From NCBI GenBank assembly GCA_029834535.1, contig JAQMWT010000070.1, positions 1 to 41,394 on the forward strand: a stretch of DNA of 41,394 nt, in the 5' to 3' direction. The first letter of the stretch is position 1, and every line of letters begins with the position of its first letter. Source of the DNA: Chrysophaeum taylorii (taxonomy: Eukaryota; Sar; Pelagophyceae; Pelagomonadales; Pelagomonadaceae). Below are positions 1-9,584 of the stretch, one piece after another. Position numbers and translations under genes: made by a program. The notes beneath the pieces were generated by a model. It saw only the letters and a program-made list of their open reading frames with translations, was not told the origin of the DNA and ran no database searches.

Positions 1-479
1 TCGGTGTTGTACTTCGTTCAGTTACGTATTGCTGCTATCGGTTGGTGGACACGATCGATCATGTATCTGAGCGCACCGTTGCCGGTAGCCGACAGGTCGG
101 GTTGCGAACTTTGTTTCGCGATCGAGTTCCAGCGCAGCCACGTTGGTTGTCAGGAGTCGAAAACTCGACTGTAAAGAGCGAGGCGTCGTCTTCCGACAAC
201 CGTCGGCGAAAAGAACTCCGACGCCTCGTCTCCGGGAAAAAAGCCGCGGTCATGCGCACTCGTTGTCAGCATCGACAGCATCGTTTCGACGGGGCGTGAA
301 ATGGCGCGCTGAAAAACGCCGCCGCAGATCGTGGAAATGTCTGCGGAATCGCGTAGACGGCTTGGAGGATCACTGTCTGGCTCTCGCCTGATCTCGCGCC
401 TACCTGATCATTACCTAAATGGTGGGACAAACAGACAGACAAACAGACGAACAAACATCTGGTCGATTAGTAGTTAAGA
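1..479 (-). mobile_element. Helitron-like copy H1 (partial, 5' half)
   Basis: This is the 5' half, in minus-strand sense, of a repeat family found six times in the window. It ends at the family's 5' terminus TCTTAACTACTAATCGAC (seen on the minus strand from 479), followed by a short TCTG/TTTG-rich tract and a degenerate helicase region. The left part is cut off by the window edge. It abuts the next copy H2 head-to-tail with no spacer. Calling it Helitron-like rests on the 5'-TC start, the A-T insertion point inferred from copy H3, and the Pif1-type helicase motifs in sister copies. Confidence 0.75.
59..259 (-). pseudogene. Pif1-type helicase remnant of H1
   Basis: The minus strand encodes a short run matching the region NARMTAAFFPG seen in the other copies, which corresponds to the part of Helitron Pif1-like helicases that follows the RAILTPRND-type segment. 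Here the poly-pyrimidine tract differs by a base, so the FFPG continuation stays in this frame, unlike in H2-H4 where it is shifted. No catalytic motif is complete. It is a decayed fragment, not a functional enzyme. Confidence 0.55.
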
Positions 480-1507
480 CAAGTGCAGGCCAGTAAGTTC
501 GCCAGTAAGTTCACCTAGTCCCAGTCTCTAACCCCAGTAATTTCACCTAGTCCCATCAGTTTCACCTGGTCCAGTAGTTACTGGTCAAATCTCTAACCCC
601 AGTAGTTCGGCGCTCCTGTTGCCACACCACTCCTTCGAGCTCGTCGCTGTGCCTCCATAATCTAAGCTGCTTCGATCCGCACACGCCGCTAACCTTTCAG
701 TTTACTCTAAAACCCTCAGTACGCTCACCTGGTCAGTAAGTTCACCTGGTCACTATTCACCTAGTCCCAATCTCTAGCCCCAGTAAGTCACGTGATTATT
801 AAGTTCACCTGGTGCATGTGACGCCGGAGGGCTTATCGGTTTGCGCAACTTTCGGTGAGGTAGGGCGGGTCGTCGACTCAGAGCCGTATTCTCGAGGTTG
901 CCGATCGACGAAGAGCCACGTAGAGCCGTGACGAATACGGGCTTGTGGGCAAGAGGACGCGGACCTCGCGGGCGTCTGGTCCGGCTCTTGATGATTATTT
1001 GGCGTAGGCGGGCCTTGGGGATAACAGGTTGGAGGAGGACCTCGGTGACAACGACGATCGATCATGTATCTGTACCGTTACTGCAGTGGCCGTGCGACGG
1101 GTCAGGTTGCGAAGACTTTAAGCTCGCGATTCAAAGTCAGCATGCCGTTGGTTGTCAGGGAGTTCAAAACTCGACTCTTGAGAGCGAGGCGTCGTCTTCC
1201 GACCCAACCTAGTCGGCCGAAAAGAACTCCGACGCCTCGTCTCCGGGAAAAAAAAGCCGCGGTCATGCGCGCGTTGTCAGCATCGACAGCATCGTTTCGA
1301 CGGGGCGTGAGAATGGCGCGCTGAAAGAGCCGCCGCGGGTCGTGGAAATAGTCTGCGAGGTCGCCGTAGACGGCTTGGAGGATCACTGTCTGGCTCGCGG
1401 GCCAACCTGTCTGGCTCTCGCGCCTACCTGATCCTTACCCTAAATCGAGGGACAAACAGACAGACAGACAAACAGACAGACAAACATCTGTCGATTAGTA
1501 GTTAAGA
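480..1507 (-). mobile_element. Helitron-like copy H2 (complete, ~1.03 kb)
   Basis: A full-length member of the family: on the minus strand it starts TCTTAACTACTAATCGAC at 1507 and ends ...GGCCTGCACTTG at 480. Order on the minus strand is a TCTG microsatellite, a TTTAGGGTAAGG block, a helicase remnant, and a 3' tail built of repeated AGTAAGTTCACCTGGTCCC-like units seen on the plus strand. It is fused head-to-tail to H1 on its left and interrupts a copia gag gene on its right. Far shorter than an autonomous Helitron and lacking Rep, so it would depend on enzymes supplied elsewhere. Confidence 0.8.
805..1386 (-). pseudogene. Pif1-type helicase remnant of H2
   Basis: Two frames carry the remnant. 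The first (1386 to 1102) begins MILQAVYGDLADYFHDPRR and continues RAILTPRRNDAVDADNARM, a segment typical of Helitron-encoded Pif1 helicases. The downstream part (1065 to 805) is the same region as in H3 but with more indels. The Walker A and Rep domains are absent. Function is not expected. Confidence 0.6.
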
Positions 1508-2044
1508 CATGGTAACCGGGGCACGAACACGAGTGTCGAAAGCTAGTGCCTTCGGGTGCGCGCGATTTAAGATTCGTTCCTCTTCTAAGAAACGAGCATT
1601 GATTTCAGGACGTAATGCCTTGACTTCATAGTCGCAACAGACAGTAGTTAGCTGAGCTACTTCTGCATCAGGTAGGTGGGGGAAAGCTTCGTTGGTGAAA
1701 TGCCATTCCTGATACTCAGGGGGTAATTCAGCAACAGCTAAACGGAGATCAGCAGCCCCATCGGTTTCCCATTCCAGGAAAACGCGATCGAGAATTTGAT
1801 TCCGGAGGATTTCGTAGTCCTTGCATGACCGAGTATATGCTTCATACGAGTCGTACTCGAGGAAAGCATCGGCATGACTGGACCGTAGTAATTGCTTGAT
1901 ATGCTTGATTTGCAAGGATACCTTGCGGTTCTGAAGCTGGAAGCGGCTCCCTTCATTAAGAAACTCAACTACAGGAGCTTCGAGCTTCAATATATCCGCA
2001 CCTGTGATCGCCTTAGGTGCGGCTCGTGCTGCGTGTTCTGCCAT
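1508..2044 (-). pseudogene. Ty1/copia-type Gag, 3' truncated by H2
   Basis: A minus-strand ORF starting at the ATG at 2044 (MAEHAARAAPKAITGAD) runs 179 codons into the end of Helitron H2 and stops there. The open frame extends a few codons upstream to a TAA but without an earlier ATG. The protein is mixed-charge and helix-rich, with segments such as QIKHIKQLLRSSHADAFLEY and LRLAVAELPPEYQEW, resembling the N-terminal half of copia Gag; no zinc knuckle is present before the truncation. It lies directly downstream of the LTR with TATA box at 2419-2427, the expected place for gag. The remainder of gag and pol of this element would lie left of the window or was lost. Assignment as Gag rests mostly on position and overall character. 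Confidence 0.5.
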
Positions 2045-2099
2045 AGCAGTTGACGGGGAACCTGTGGGTTCAGTCACGCAGTTGACACTGTCTAGACAT

Positions 2100-2606
2100 T
2101 ATAAGGGGGTCTGTCTATCGGTGTCTATGTACACTCATCGATTTTTCGATGGAAAATGTGTCTATATGACGACTGTGCAAGCTGTGAGTCCAGAGTAGTG
2201 TCGCTAAGCGTAGTCACTCAGGCAGCTGGTTAGTTTTGGTGCTCTCAAGGAGCTTGTTAAGCATTGCCATGGAATGTACGAGTGGACGTACCCAAAATAT
2301 TCCATAACATGTGTGCAGGAGTACAGGTTAGCCAATTGCACACACATCAACATTGACATGACAATACGATGCTATGAACAGGTGCACACAAGGTTACACG
2401 ATCACGTGTGCAAAAAGATATTATATACAGCCCAATGGTAATGGCGATATATTGACAAACGTGTCACATGGCGAGGCTGGGCTGGCGCGGTAACAGCCCA
2501 ATACCCATAGGTTACGTGCGTGTTGACACATGGTTTCTCAGGGACCCGCCTGGGCCCATAACCTGCAGAGCATTTAGCAAGCAGTGGTAAGTCACCTGGG
2601 AAACCA
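2100..2606 (-). repeat. copia LTR (approximate right end) between ORF3 and gag
   Basis: On the minus strand the candidate LTR begins TGGTTTCCCAGG at 2606, immediately after the purine-rich tract ATGAGACGGGA. The same junction, purine tract followed by TGG, occurs at 32656-32670 on the plus strand at the end of a related element, which supports the boundary. It contains a TATATAATA box. The 3' end of the LTR before gag is not resolved; 2100 is an estimate, and I found no convincing primer-binding site. ORF3/pol lies upstream and gag downstream, so it acts as 3' LTR of one element and 5' LTR of another, or marks a tandem arrangement. Confidence 0.55.
2419..2427 (-). promoter_or_regulatory. TATA box of copia LTR
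   Basis: The minus strand reads TATATAATA, with an inverted CCAAT (CCATTGG) about 10 bases upstream. It lies inside the LTR about 375 bases before the gag ATG at 2044, suitable for driving a genomic retrotransposon transcript towards gag. Inferred from sequence only. Confidence 0.5.
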
Positions 2607-2617
2607 TCCCGTCTCAT
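2607..2617 (-). other. Polypurine tract of copia element
   Basis: The minus-strand sequence ATGAGACGGGA sits directly upstream of the LTR start. The near-identical GTGAGACGGGA precedes the LTR start at 32656-32666, so the tract is conserved in two copies. It would prime plus-strand DNA synthesis in an LTR retrotransposon. Confidence 0.6.
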
Positions 2618-2834
2618 CGTGAACGTCTGGAAGGTTAATTCGGGGAACGAAAGGTTATGTTCCCTATATCCTCAGAACACGACAGGCGGCATCTAGAACT
2701 ACACGAGAAAGGTTAAGCGTATAGTGCTACATACCTCGGGGCGCGCTAGACCATGATGATGAGCGTAGGCACAAATCAGAGGACTATTAGATTGTGTAGA
2801 AAGGAAGAAGAAGGGTAAGGAAGAGATCACGTTC
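2618..2834 (-). other. 3' untranslated region of copia element A
   Basis: Between the ORF3 stop at 2835 and the polypurine tract. Part of it (about 2700-2830) is strongly similar, in inverse orientation, to 32440-32560: both contain GATCTCTTCCTTACCC-like, TCCTCTGATTTGTG and CTCATCATCATGGTCTAGCGC blocks. This non-coding conservation links the two elements. Confidence 0.6.
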
Positions 2835-3166
2835 TCAACGGACGGATAAGGGTAAGAGGCTGCAGATTTCTCTGCAATTATCTTCCAGTTCCTTTAACTC
2901 TGGCGATGAAGAATTATGATCTTCGGAGGATTGGTCGTTAGCATTATTGTTTGTAGACATAGCATCACTTAAGGTGACCAGGGGTGCCATAACAGACGAG
3001 AGGAAGGACATAGCTGCATCCGGTGTTAAAGTATGCAGGTCCAATGCCGGGATAACATGATCCTGTGCATCAGACATAGCGGCATGTAAGTTATGAGCTG
3101 CATCGTCGATTAGAGCTTGCTGTGACTCATCATATGTATTTGGAGGAAACTGTCCAATAGACGAAA

Positions 3167-4215
3167 CAAGTGCAGGCCAGTAAGTTCACCTAGTCCCAAT
3201 CTCTAACCCCAGCAAGTTCACCTGTTCCCGTTAAGCTCACCTAGTCCCAATCTCTAACCCCAGTAAATTCGGCGTAAACCCATTCTCTAATCCCAGTAAG
3301 TTCGGCGTAAACCCGCATCCACTCACCCCACTCTCCTTCGAGCTCGTCGCTCTCACCCCCGCCAATCTAAGCTGCTTTGATCCGCACACGCCGCTAAGCT
3401 TTGAGTTTACTCTAAAAGCCTCAGTAAGTTCACACTTGGTCTCAGTAAGTTCACCTGGTCACTAAGTTCACCTAGTCCCAATCTCCAACCCCAGTACGTC
3501 CACCTGGTTCCAGTAAGTTCAGCTGGTCCCAGTAAGTTCACCTATAGTGCGCGTGTAGAAGCCGGGAGGGGGCTTATCGGTATTGCGCAGCACGTGTGGA
3601 GTAGGGTGGGGTCGTCGACTCAGAAGAGCATATTCTCGGGGTTGCCGATCGACAGAGAGCCACGTAGAGCTGGACGTGGCAGAAGACGGGTTTGGGCAAG
3701 AGGACGCCGACCTCGCGGGGCGTCTGGCCCTGGCTCTTGTTGATCGTTTGGCGTAGGCGGGCCTTAAGGGATACAGGCTGGACGAGCCTCGGTGACAACG
3801 ACACGATCGATCATGTATCTGGTACCGTTGCAGTGGCCGTGCGACGGGTCGAGGTTGCGAAGACTTTAAGCTCGCGATCAAAGTCAGCATGCCGTTGGTT
3901 GTCAGGGAGTTCAAAACTCGACTCTTGAGAGCGAGGCCTCGTCTTCCGACCCAACCTAGTCGGTCGAAAAGAACTCCGACGCCTCGCCTCCGGGAAAAAA
4001 AGGCCGCGGTCATGCGCGCGTTGTCAGCATCGACAACATCGTTTCGACGGGGCGTGAGAATGGCGCGCTGAAAGAGCCGCCGCGGGTCGTGGAAACAGTC
4101 TGCGAGGTCGCCGTAGACGGCTTGGAGGATCAATGCCTGGCTCGCGGGCCAACCTGATCCTTACCCTAAATCGAGGGACAGACAGACAGACACATCTGTC
4201 GATTAGTAGTAAGGA
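3167..4215 (-). mobile_element. Helitron-like copy H3, inserted in ORF3
   Basis: Complete 1049-bp copy, minus-strand 5'-TCCTTACTACTAATCGAC ... GGCCTGCACTTG-3'. With these ends the flanks read A and T on the minus strand, the classic Helitron A^T target, and no target duplication is present. Leaving out exactly this interval puts both halves of ORF3 in one frame, which fixes the termini to within one ambiguous base. The 3' end is CTTG rather than the usual CTRR, and I see no strong 3' hairpin. Confidence 0.85.
3519..4133 (-). pseudogene. Pif1-type helicase remnant of H3
   Basis: Two segments of a Helitron helicase remain. The first (from 4133) reads DLADCFHDPRRLFQRAIL and TPRRNDVVDADNARM. The second, in another frame (3804-3574), holds helicase C-terminal motifs: TINKSQGQT (motif V-like), then VGVLLPKPVFCHVQLYVALCR, where intact relatives have HGQLYVALSR; thus G and S are replaced by V and C. 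The two segments are joined by frameshifts and a homopolymer in between. The ATPase N-terminal half and the Rep endonuclease are missing, so the copy is non-autonomous. Same architecture in all six copies indicates that the truncated form itself was amplified. Confidence 0.7.
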
Positions 4216-5944
4216 TGAGCGATCGTGAAATTATGTGGACAAAGACAGCTAAGGTTGGTATTACATTATCTTGATGCAACTGGAGACTTGATAGTATGTT
4301 ATATAAGCGCGCGACATGTTTAATATTCTCGGTTACTTGAGCGTGCAAATTGTCGTAAGCTTCTTGTACCTGGGTTAAGTTCTTTAGCGCAACCGATAGC
4401 TGTAGATCCTTTGCCATCAATTGCTGTTCACTGTTAGTGAGACGTGAGGATAAAGATTGAATCTCTCCTTTTAACTGGCGTAAAGATTCAACCACATTGT
4501 CATTAGATATGTATGGCGTGGACTCAGCGGATGGAGTTTCGACTGGTGCTGGTGTTACACCTTCAGATAATGTATTATCTGAAAAGGCATCAATTATAGC
4601 AGAGGGATAGCCAACCTGGACTAGCACGTTTTTAAAAGAAGATTGGTGCTCAGGTGAAAGTTGACGAAAGTAATTAAGCATTGGCGGTACCGTCTCGGAA
4701 GAAGTCGCGTTAAGTTGGTGAGAGACATCATTAACGAAGCGTTCAATGAGCACATTAAGTAGCTCATCAGGATTGGTCACTACACATGTTTTATCCTCAA
4801 CTGACTGTAGTAATGACCAAGCCGCTACAAGAATCTCAAGATTGACATTCGAGATATAAGGCAGCTGTAACAAGAGAGGAGCATTGTCGTCAGGGTTAAT
4901 GATGATTTTAGAAGCATCAACGTTATGACTCGCCATACAATTCATGAGCGCCTCTTTGAGCAGCTTGTTGATAGCAATGGACTTTCCAAGGCGGAGAATG
5001 ATAGCTCTCATGTGTGCAGCTGGATCATTATAACATGAAAGATGAAAAGATTGTTGATTATTGCGAATTAACGCTGTCCCGTGCAGTGATAGGTTGCACA
5101 TGACACAAATCAACAGAAAGAAGGGACGCGGTACGTCAAAACAATGCGAGGCGTGTTGTTCAGACGCGAGATGATCTTCGATGATTTTAGTTATTTTGTC
5201 CGTTTTAAGCTCATCTTCAGTGTATATAACGAGTACAAGGGGTGTACCCGGCGTATTGGTTTTATTATAGCACCTGGTACACGCCACATGTACTTTGACA
5301 ACCCCTTTAATGGGTGGGTATCGATGAAAGCGAATACCTTCATTGGGCGATATATTAGGGGCGTTCCGGATGCGCTTTGCCTTTACACATAGCAATGAAC
5401 TCAAGAACTGGATATTGTCCACAAAATTTGTTTGTTGTGCTTCCGTAAGCAGCTGTTGAATGGACTGATGCCAACATTGAGGATCTTTAGGTGGTGGAAG
5501 TAGTTTGGTGGCTGGGTGCCAAGTGACAGGACATTCCCTGACATCATCGCCATTGCATCGAATTTACAGTGCTTGAGCAGGAAGTACTCGGACTTTGCTG
5601 CTTGCGGTTTAGTTTGTTGTTGGACAGTTGACTTAGGAGTCACGGGCGTGGACTGATTTCCTTGAGCAACCGAAAGGTATGTCGGATGTCTCCGATTAGG
5701 GGAACTGGTTGGAACAACGCCTGGATTTAAAGCATTAAAGGGTGGAGATAATGATGACACGCCACCGCGGCCACGGTTCAGTACAGAATAACGTCGGCTC
5801 GCAGCATCCTTGTTCTTTGTTGGGTTCATGTTAGAGAGATCCCCGCATTGCGTATTTCATTTCATTTCACATTTTAGCGAGCCACGGTTCCGTTGTATAT
5901 GAGGGTTAGTTTAACGTCATTTCGGACATAGTGAAGGGTAAGGG

Positions 5945-8900
5945 TCAACCATCTTGCTGAGCTATGGGTTGTTGTAAGCCAAGTAACGTGCGGAATCTGC
6001 TGAAGAGCGGAGCTCCGAAGGGTTTAGTAAATCCGTCAGCGATGTTTCGAGTACCGGAAACATGACGTAGACGTATACGTTTTAACTGTACGTAGTCGCG
6101 AATACGGAACCAGCGTGTGCTGATAGCTTTGGCCTTAGTCGCACTGTCGGGGTTATTTGATAGATGGATAGCAGAAGCAGAATCCCCAAGTATAGGACTG
6201 TTACGTATGAACGACGTGTCCGATGGGAGAGGGTTGTCATGAGCATCATAATCTAATAACAAATCTTTCCCTGGAGGTTGGCGAAGATAGTATTGTGGGT
6301 TTATAGCGAATGCCATTTCCGTTAACAATTTGCGTAACCAGACCACATCTTCGGCACACATATTAAGGGCAATAAGTTCACTCTCGTGCGTAGAAGTAGC
6401 CGTGATAGGCTGTAATTTAGACTTCCAAGTGATAAGTGAACCGAACAAAAAGATGGCGTAACCAGTTGTAGACTTGCGGTCTTGTTCATAAGAGGGTGCG
6501 TTATCGGCATCAACGAACGCGACCAATGGATCAAAGTTACCTGAATTAACTTGTTCTTTAGTGTAATCCAACATGGTGGCCATGTCAGTGCGATTACCGA
6601 TAAGAAGTCGAAGATGGTCCGTTAGAGCGGAAGAGCCAGAGTAGTACCAGAGTCGAAGATTGCGATTTTCGGGCTTGCGCAAGTAGCGGAGCGTTCCTGT
6701 TAGTACTTGAACATGTAGAAATGCTGGATTATGTATTCCTCGGGAACAACGACGAAGGTCTTGGGATAGATCAGGGCGACAGGCCAATTGTACAAAAGTG
6801 AGCTTGCCGAGTAAGGTGGAGAAAGTGTGAACAATAAACTTGTCCATATCAGAAGATGGCTCTCCAGTTTTATAAGTGGTTGATGGTGACATCGGTGTAG
6901 AAGTGGGACGTAGCTGCATCAAAATGGGGTACTCTTCGAACAATGCATCAAGTTTAGCTTGACAGTCCAGTGATATGGAACCGTCAGTAGTACGCGTGAT
7001 GCGCATGCCTAAGAGAGTATGAACTTCTTCAAAGGTGTCGACTGAGTATTCCTTTTTCAGGGCTTGCTGGAATTCACGACGTAGAGTTTCCGAAGTGCAA
7101 GTAATAACGACATCATCCACTGAGAGCGTGCAAATTAAAAATGTAGCGTCAGCTTGGACTTTAGCGTAAATGCACGTATCTGTTCGGAAGCGTGTATAGC
7201 CTAAAGAATCAAAGAAGCTATTTATAGTTTGATTCCAAAGGGCAGGACTTTGTCGTAATCCACAAAGAGATTTAAGTAGTTTTGGGAGACGACGGCCTTG
7301 ATATTTGGTATCTTCAGGATCGAGAAGGTAAATACCTTGTGGCAGTTTAACATAGACATGAGAATCTATGGGAGCTTGAACAAAAGCGTTAGGTACATCG
7401 ACGTGGTAGACTGGAAGTCGCAGATGGGCTGCTAGCGCCAGAACACAACGGATGCCAGTAAGCTGTGCCATAGGGCTGAATGTGTTGAAAAAATCGGTGC
7501 CCAGAGAAGCTAAGAATCCTCGTAGGACCAGGCGTGCTTTATGCTTGAGATATTGACCGGCAGCATTGGTTTTTATACGTAGGACGAGGCGGGTGTCAAT
7601 AGGCTTTGAGTTGACCATTGGCAACGCGAGTTTAAAGCAGCCAAACTTAACAATATCAAAAATCTCTTTGGAGATAGCGGAGATATAAGCTTTACGATCA
7701 GCGTCTGAGAGACCTTTGAGGCAGCTCAACTCGTATTCATCAATTTTGATATCTTTGGTTTGAATTTTATATTCGTCCGGACCAACAGTGCTGGGGTCGT
7801 GAGCCGTCGTAAGATGGGTAATTGCGTAAGAGGCGACCTGATCAGTAGTGTGAGCATAATCGGGGTCTTCGACAAGTTGAACAATTAGTAGAGGAGCATC
7901 GCCAAAGTGGGCCTCAATGTAATGATATTGCACGGTGACGTAGTCTTCGATGGTGGAGAGGTGAGGCTCGGAGGCACCATAAGAAGCGTCATTATGATCC
8001 AAAATGGAATGGGGTGTGAGCAAAGCATAAGCATATTGAGCGGGAGGAACTTGAAAAGCGTGAGCATGTTCGGAAGTGTGATGAACGAGAGCACGAGGAA
8101 GGTGAAAGTCTGCAAGGCTGAAGTCGTCGAAGAGATGAACAGGAGTGACATCCGGCAATGGATGGCTAAGGCTCCCATGACACAGAGCGGAAGAAGAGTA
8201 AGAAAGCGCTTGGTGAACGTGATGATGAAGGGATTGAGTAAATTCCCCCTCTGGAGGTATAGCCGTCCAGTGGATGCCATGTGCAATATGAAGGGAGTGG
8301 AGGGTGGGGTCGCAGAAAGTTATATACTGCTTGGAGAGGTCATACTTGAAGTCGGCAAGCGTACCACCAGCTTGTTTATAAGCGGCAACAGTTGGCGAAG
8401 CAATACGAGCAAGAACGTCCTTGAGATTAGTCTTGCGACGAGGTTGAGGGTGATGAGGACCACGCGTGAGACGGAGGACATCCTGGGAATAGAGAGGCCG
8501 ATAAGATGGTTAAAGGGGCAAAGTGATGGAGGACACTTCAGATGAAGGTGTGGTGGCGGAAGCAGCGGGCGCAGAAGCAGCTGGAGCACATGCGGGAACG
8601 GGAGAGGGAGCATGGGCAGGAGAAGAAGGAGTCCCCCTCTCGTGTTCAGTGTCGGTGGACATAGCATTCCCCCTCTGCGCCGCATCATTGGGGGTGCTGT
8701 GAACAGAGAAGGGAATGTCGGGTGGAGGTGCGGGAGGTGGATGTTGTTCATAATCAGGTGGAGTTTTAGAAATGAGATGAGGAAAGGTAAGTTTAGAGGA
8801 GACACGGACTTGGCTGTTTTCAGGATTAAGGACAACATCGGCTAAATGATTAACATGGGGTGTTATTAATGGGTTTATGACATTAGCACCACATAAATAG

Positions 8901-9070
8901 GTGTAAGGACGACATCGAGGCTCATATTTATGAAATTCGTTGGGTTCCAAATGTAAATAACAAACAGAACCAAATGGTTTGAGGTAGTCCTGTTGGGGAA
9001 CATTACTTGTTGGTTGTGTCTTGTTTATTTCTGTTATGACACGCCCCGACATCACTTGGAATGTTAATCA
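5945..9070 (-). pseudogene. pol: Ty1/copia pol: integrase C-terminus, reverse transcriptase, RNase H (5' truncated, one stop)
   Basis: A single minus-strand frame runs from about 9070 to 5945 with one in-frame TAA at 8510-8512. The upstream part is the integrase C-terminal segment: LTFQVMSG, DYLKPFGSVCYLHLEP, then VVLNPENSQVRVSSKLTF. A proline-rich linker follows. Reverse transcriptase is well preserved: KHKARLVLRGF, FFNTFSPMAQL, YHVDVPNAFVQAPID (first catalytic Asp in VDVPNA), CGLRQSPALWN, and the catalytic box SVDDVV (YVDD in most relatives). RNase H shows DADNAPSYEQDRKSTTGY, STHESELIAL, DSASAIHLSNN and RHVSGTRNIADGFTK. Gag, protease and the integrase catalytic core are missing upstream of about 9070, where unrelated sequence begins. 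Only the single stop and the truncation disable it, so decay is limited. ORF3 follows after 115 bases. Confidence 0.9.
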
Positions 9071-9232
9071 GTGTGCGCGTTTTACGGACAATCCTGGTAT
9101 CGAGCACTGCACGAGAAAGTCGGCAAATACAAGCCGCGGCATCTCAAATGATGTCAACCACCTCGCTCCGGAAGATCGCTGACACCACCCCTGTAATTCT
9201 AACCCTGTCACCAATACGAGACTCAAATATCA
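9071..9232. other. Unassigned junction sequence
   Basis: Short stretch between the truncated copia pol and the AAGTTTG-rich transposon remnant. The minus strand contains a few codons that faintly recall the copia integrase region (TLINIPS), out of frame, so pol may extend here with damage. Nothing else is recognisable. Confidence 0.3.
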
Positions 9233-9420
9233 CAAGTTTGATGTGACTGTTCGAAGTTTGATCACATCGAACTATAATAGGCTTGTACGAAATAGCTACA
9301 AGTTTGGTCACAAATACGCAAGTTTGATTACTGGAATTGAAGTTTGATCACAAGGTCGCAAGTTTGGTCACAAAGTTTGATCAACGATATTACAAGTTTG
9401 GTCACACAGCCTCCAAGTTT
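9233..9420 (+). repeat. Left cluster of AAGTTTGRTCAC motifs
   Basis: Roughly nine 11-12 base motifs at irregular 15-45 base spacing, e.g. AAGTTTGATCACATC, CAAGTTTGGTCACAAA, AAGTTTGATCAACG. All point towards the element's interior. Confidence 0.75.
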
Positions 9421-9584
9421 GACCATACACACGCATCAACATGCGAATACTCGCAGAACAACATCCACAAACAAGGCCTGCGTAAGACAGCGCTGATACC
9501 ACGCTGTTTCGTCGCCCAAGATTATTCGGATGCGCCTTATTAGTTCGATGTTTATGACAGACTACAGCGAACGATCCCGGTTCG

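Larger units (their letters stand above)
2835..5829 (-). pseudogene. copia element A ORF3: zinc-motif and coiled-coil protein, split by Helitron H3
   Basis: An additional ORF after pol, starting at the ATG at 5829, 115 bases after the RNase H stop. The N-terminus is basic and RGRGG-containing. A one-base frame change near 5550-5560 moves the frame; the new frame gives NGDDVRECPVTWHP, and further on possible metal ligands ACTRC, CVMCNLSLH and FHLSC. The C-terminal third has heptad-like coiled coil (LRQLKGEIQSLSSRL, and following). At 4215 Helitron H3 interrupts the gene; the reading resumes at 3166 in exactly the same frame and ends at 2835. Full length would be near 650 aa. I do not recognise the family; it is not an obvious envelope protein (no signal peptide or clear membrane anchor). 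A homologous, more decayed copy lies at 30865-32243, also just before a PPT and LTR, which suggests the ORF was a standard part of this element family. Confidence 0.6.

Noticed and set aside
4166..4215. Natural C-terminus of ORF3 at 4166
   Set aside because: The last codons of that frame lie in Helitron H3; the gene's own sequence resumes at 3166 in the same frame.
7907..8545. 212-codon plus-strand ORF opposite copia A pol
   Set aside because: Antisense shadow of the pol linker region; no recognisable motif.
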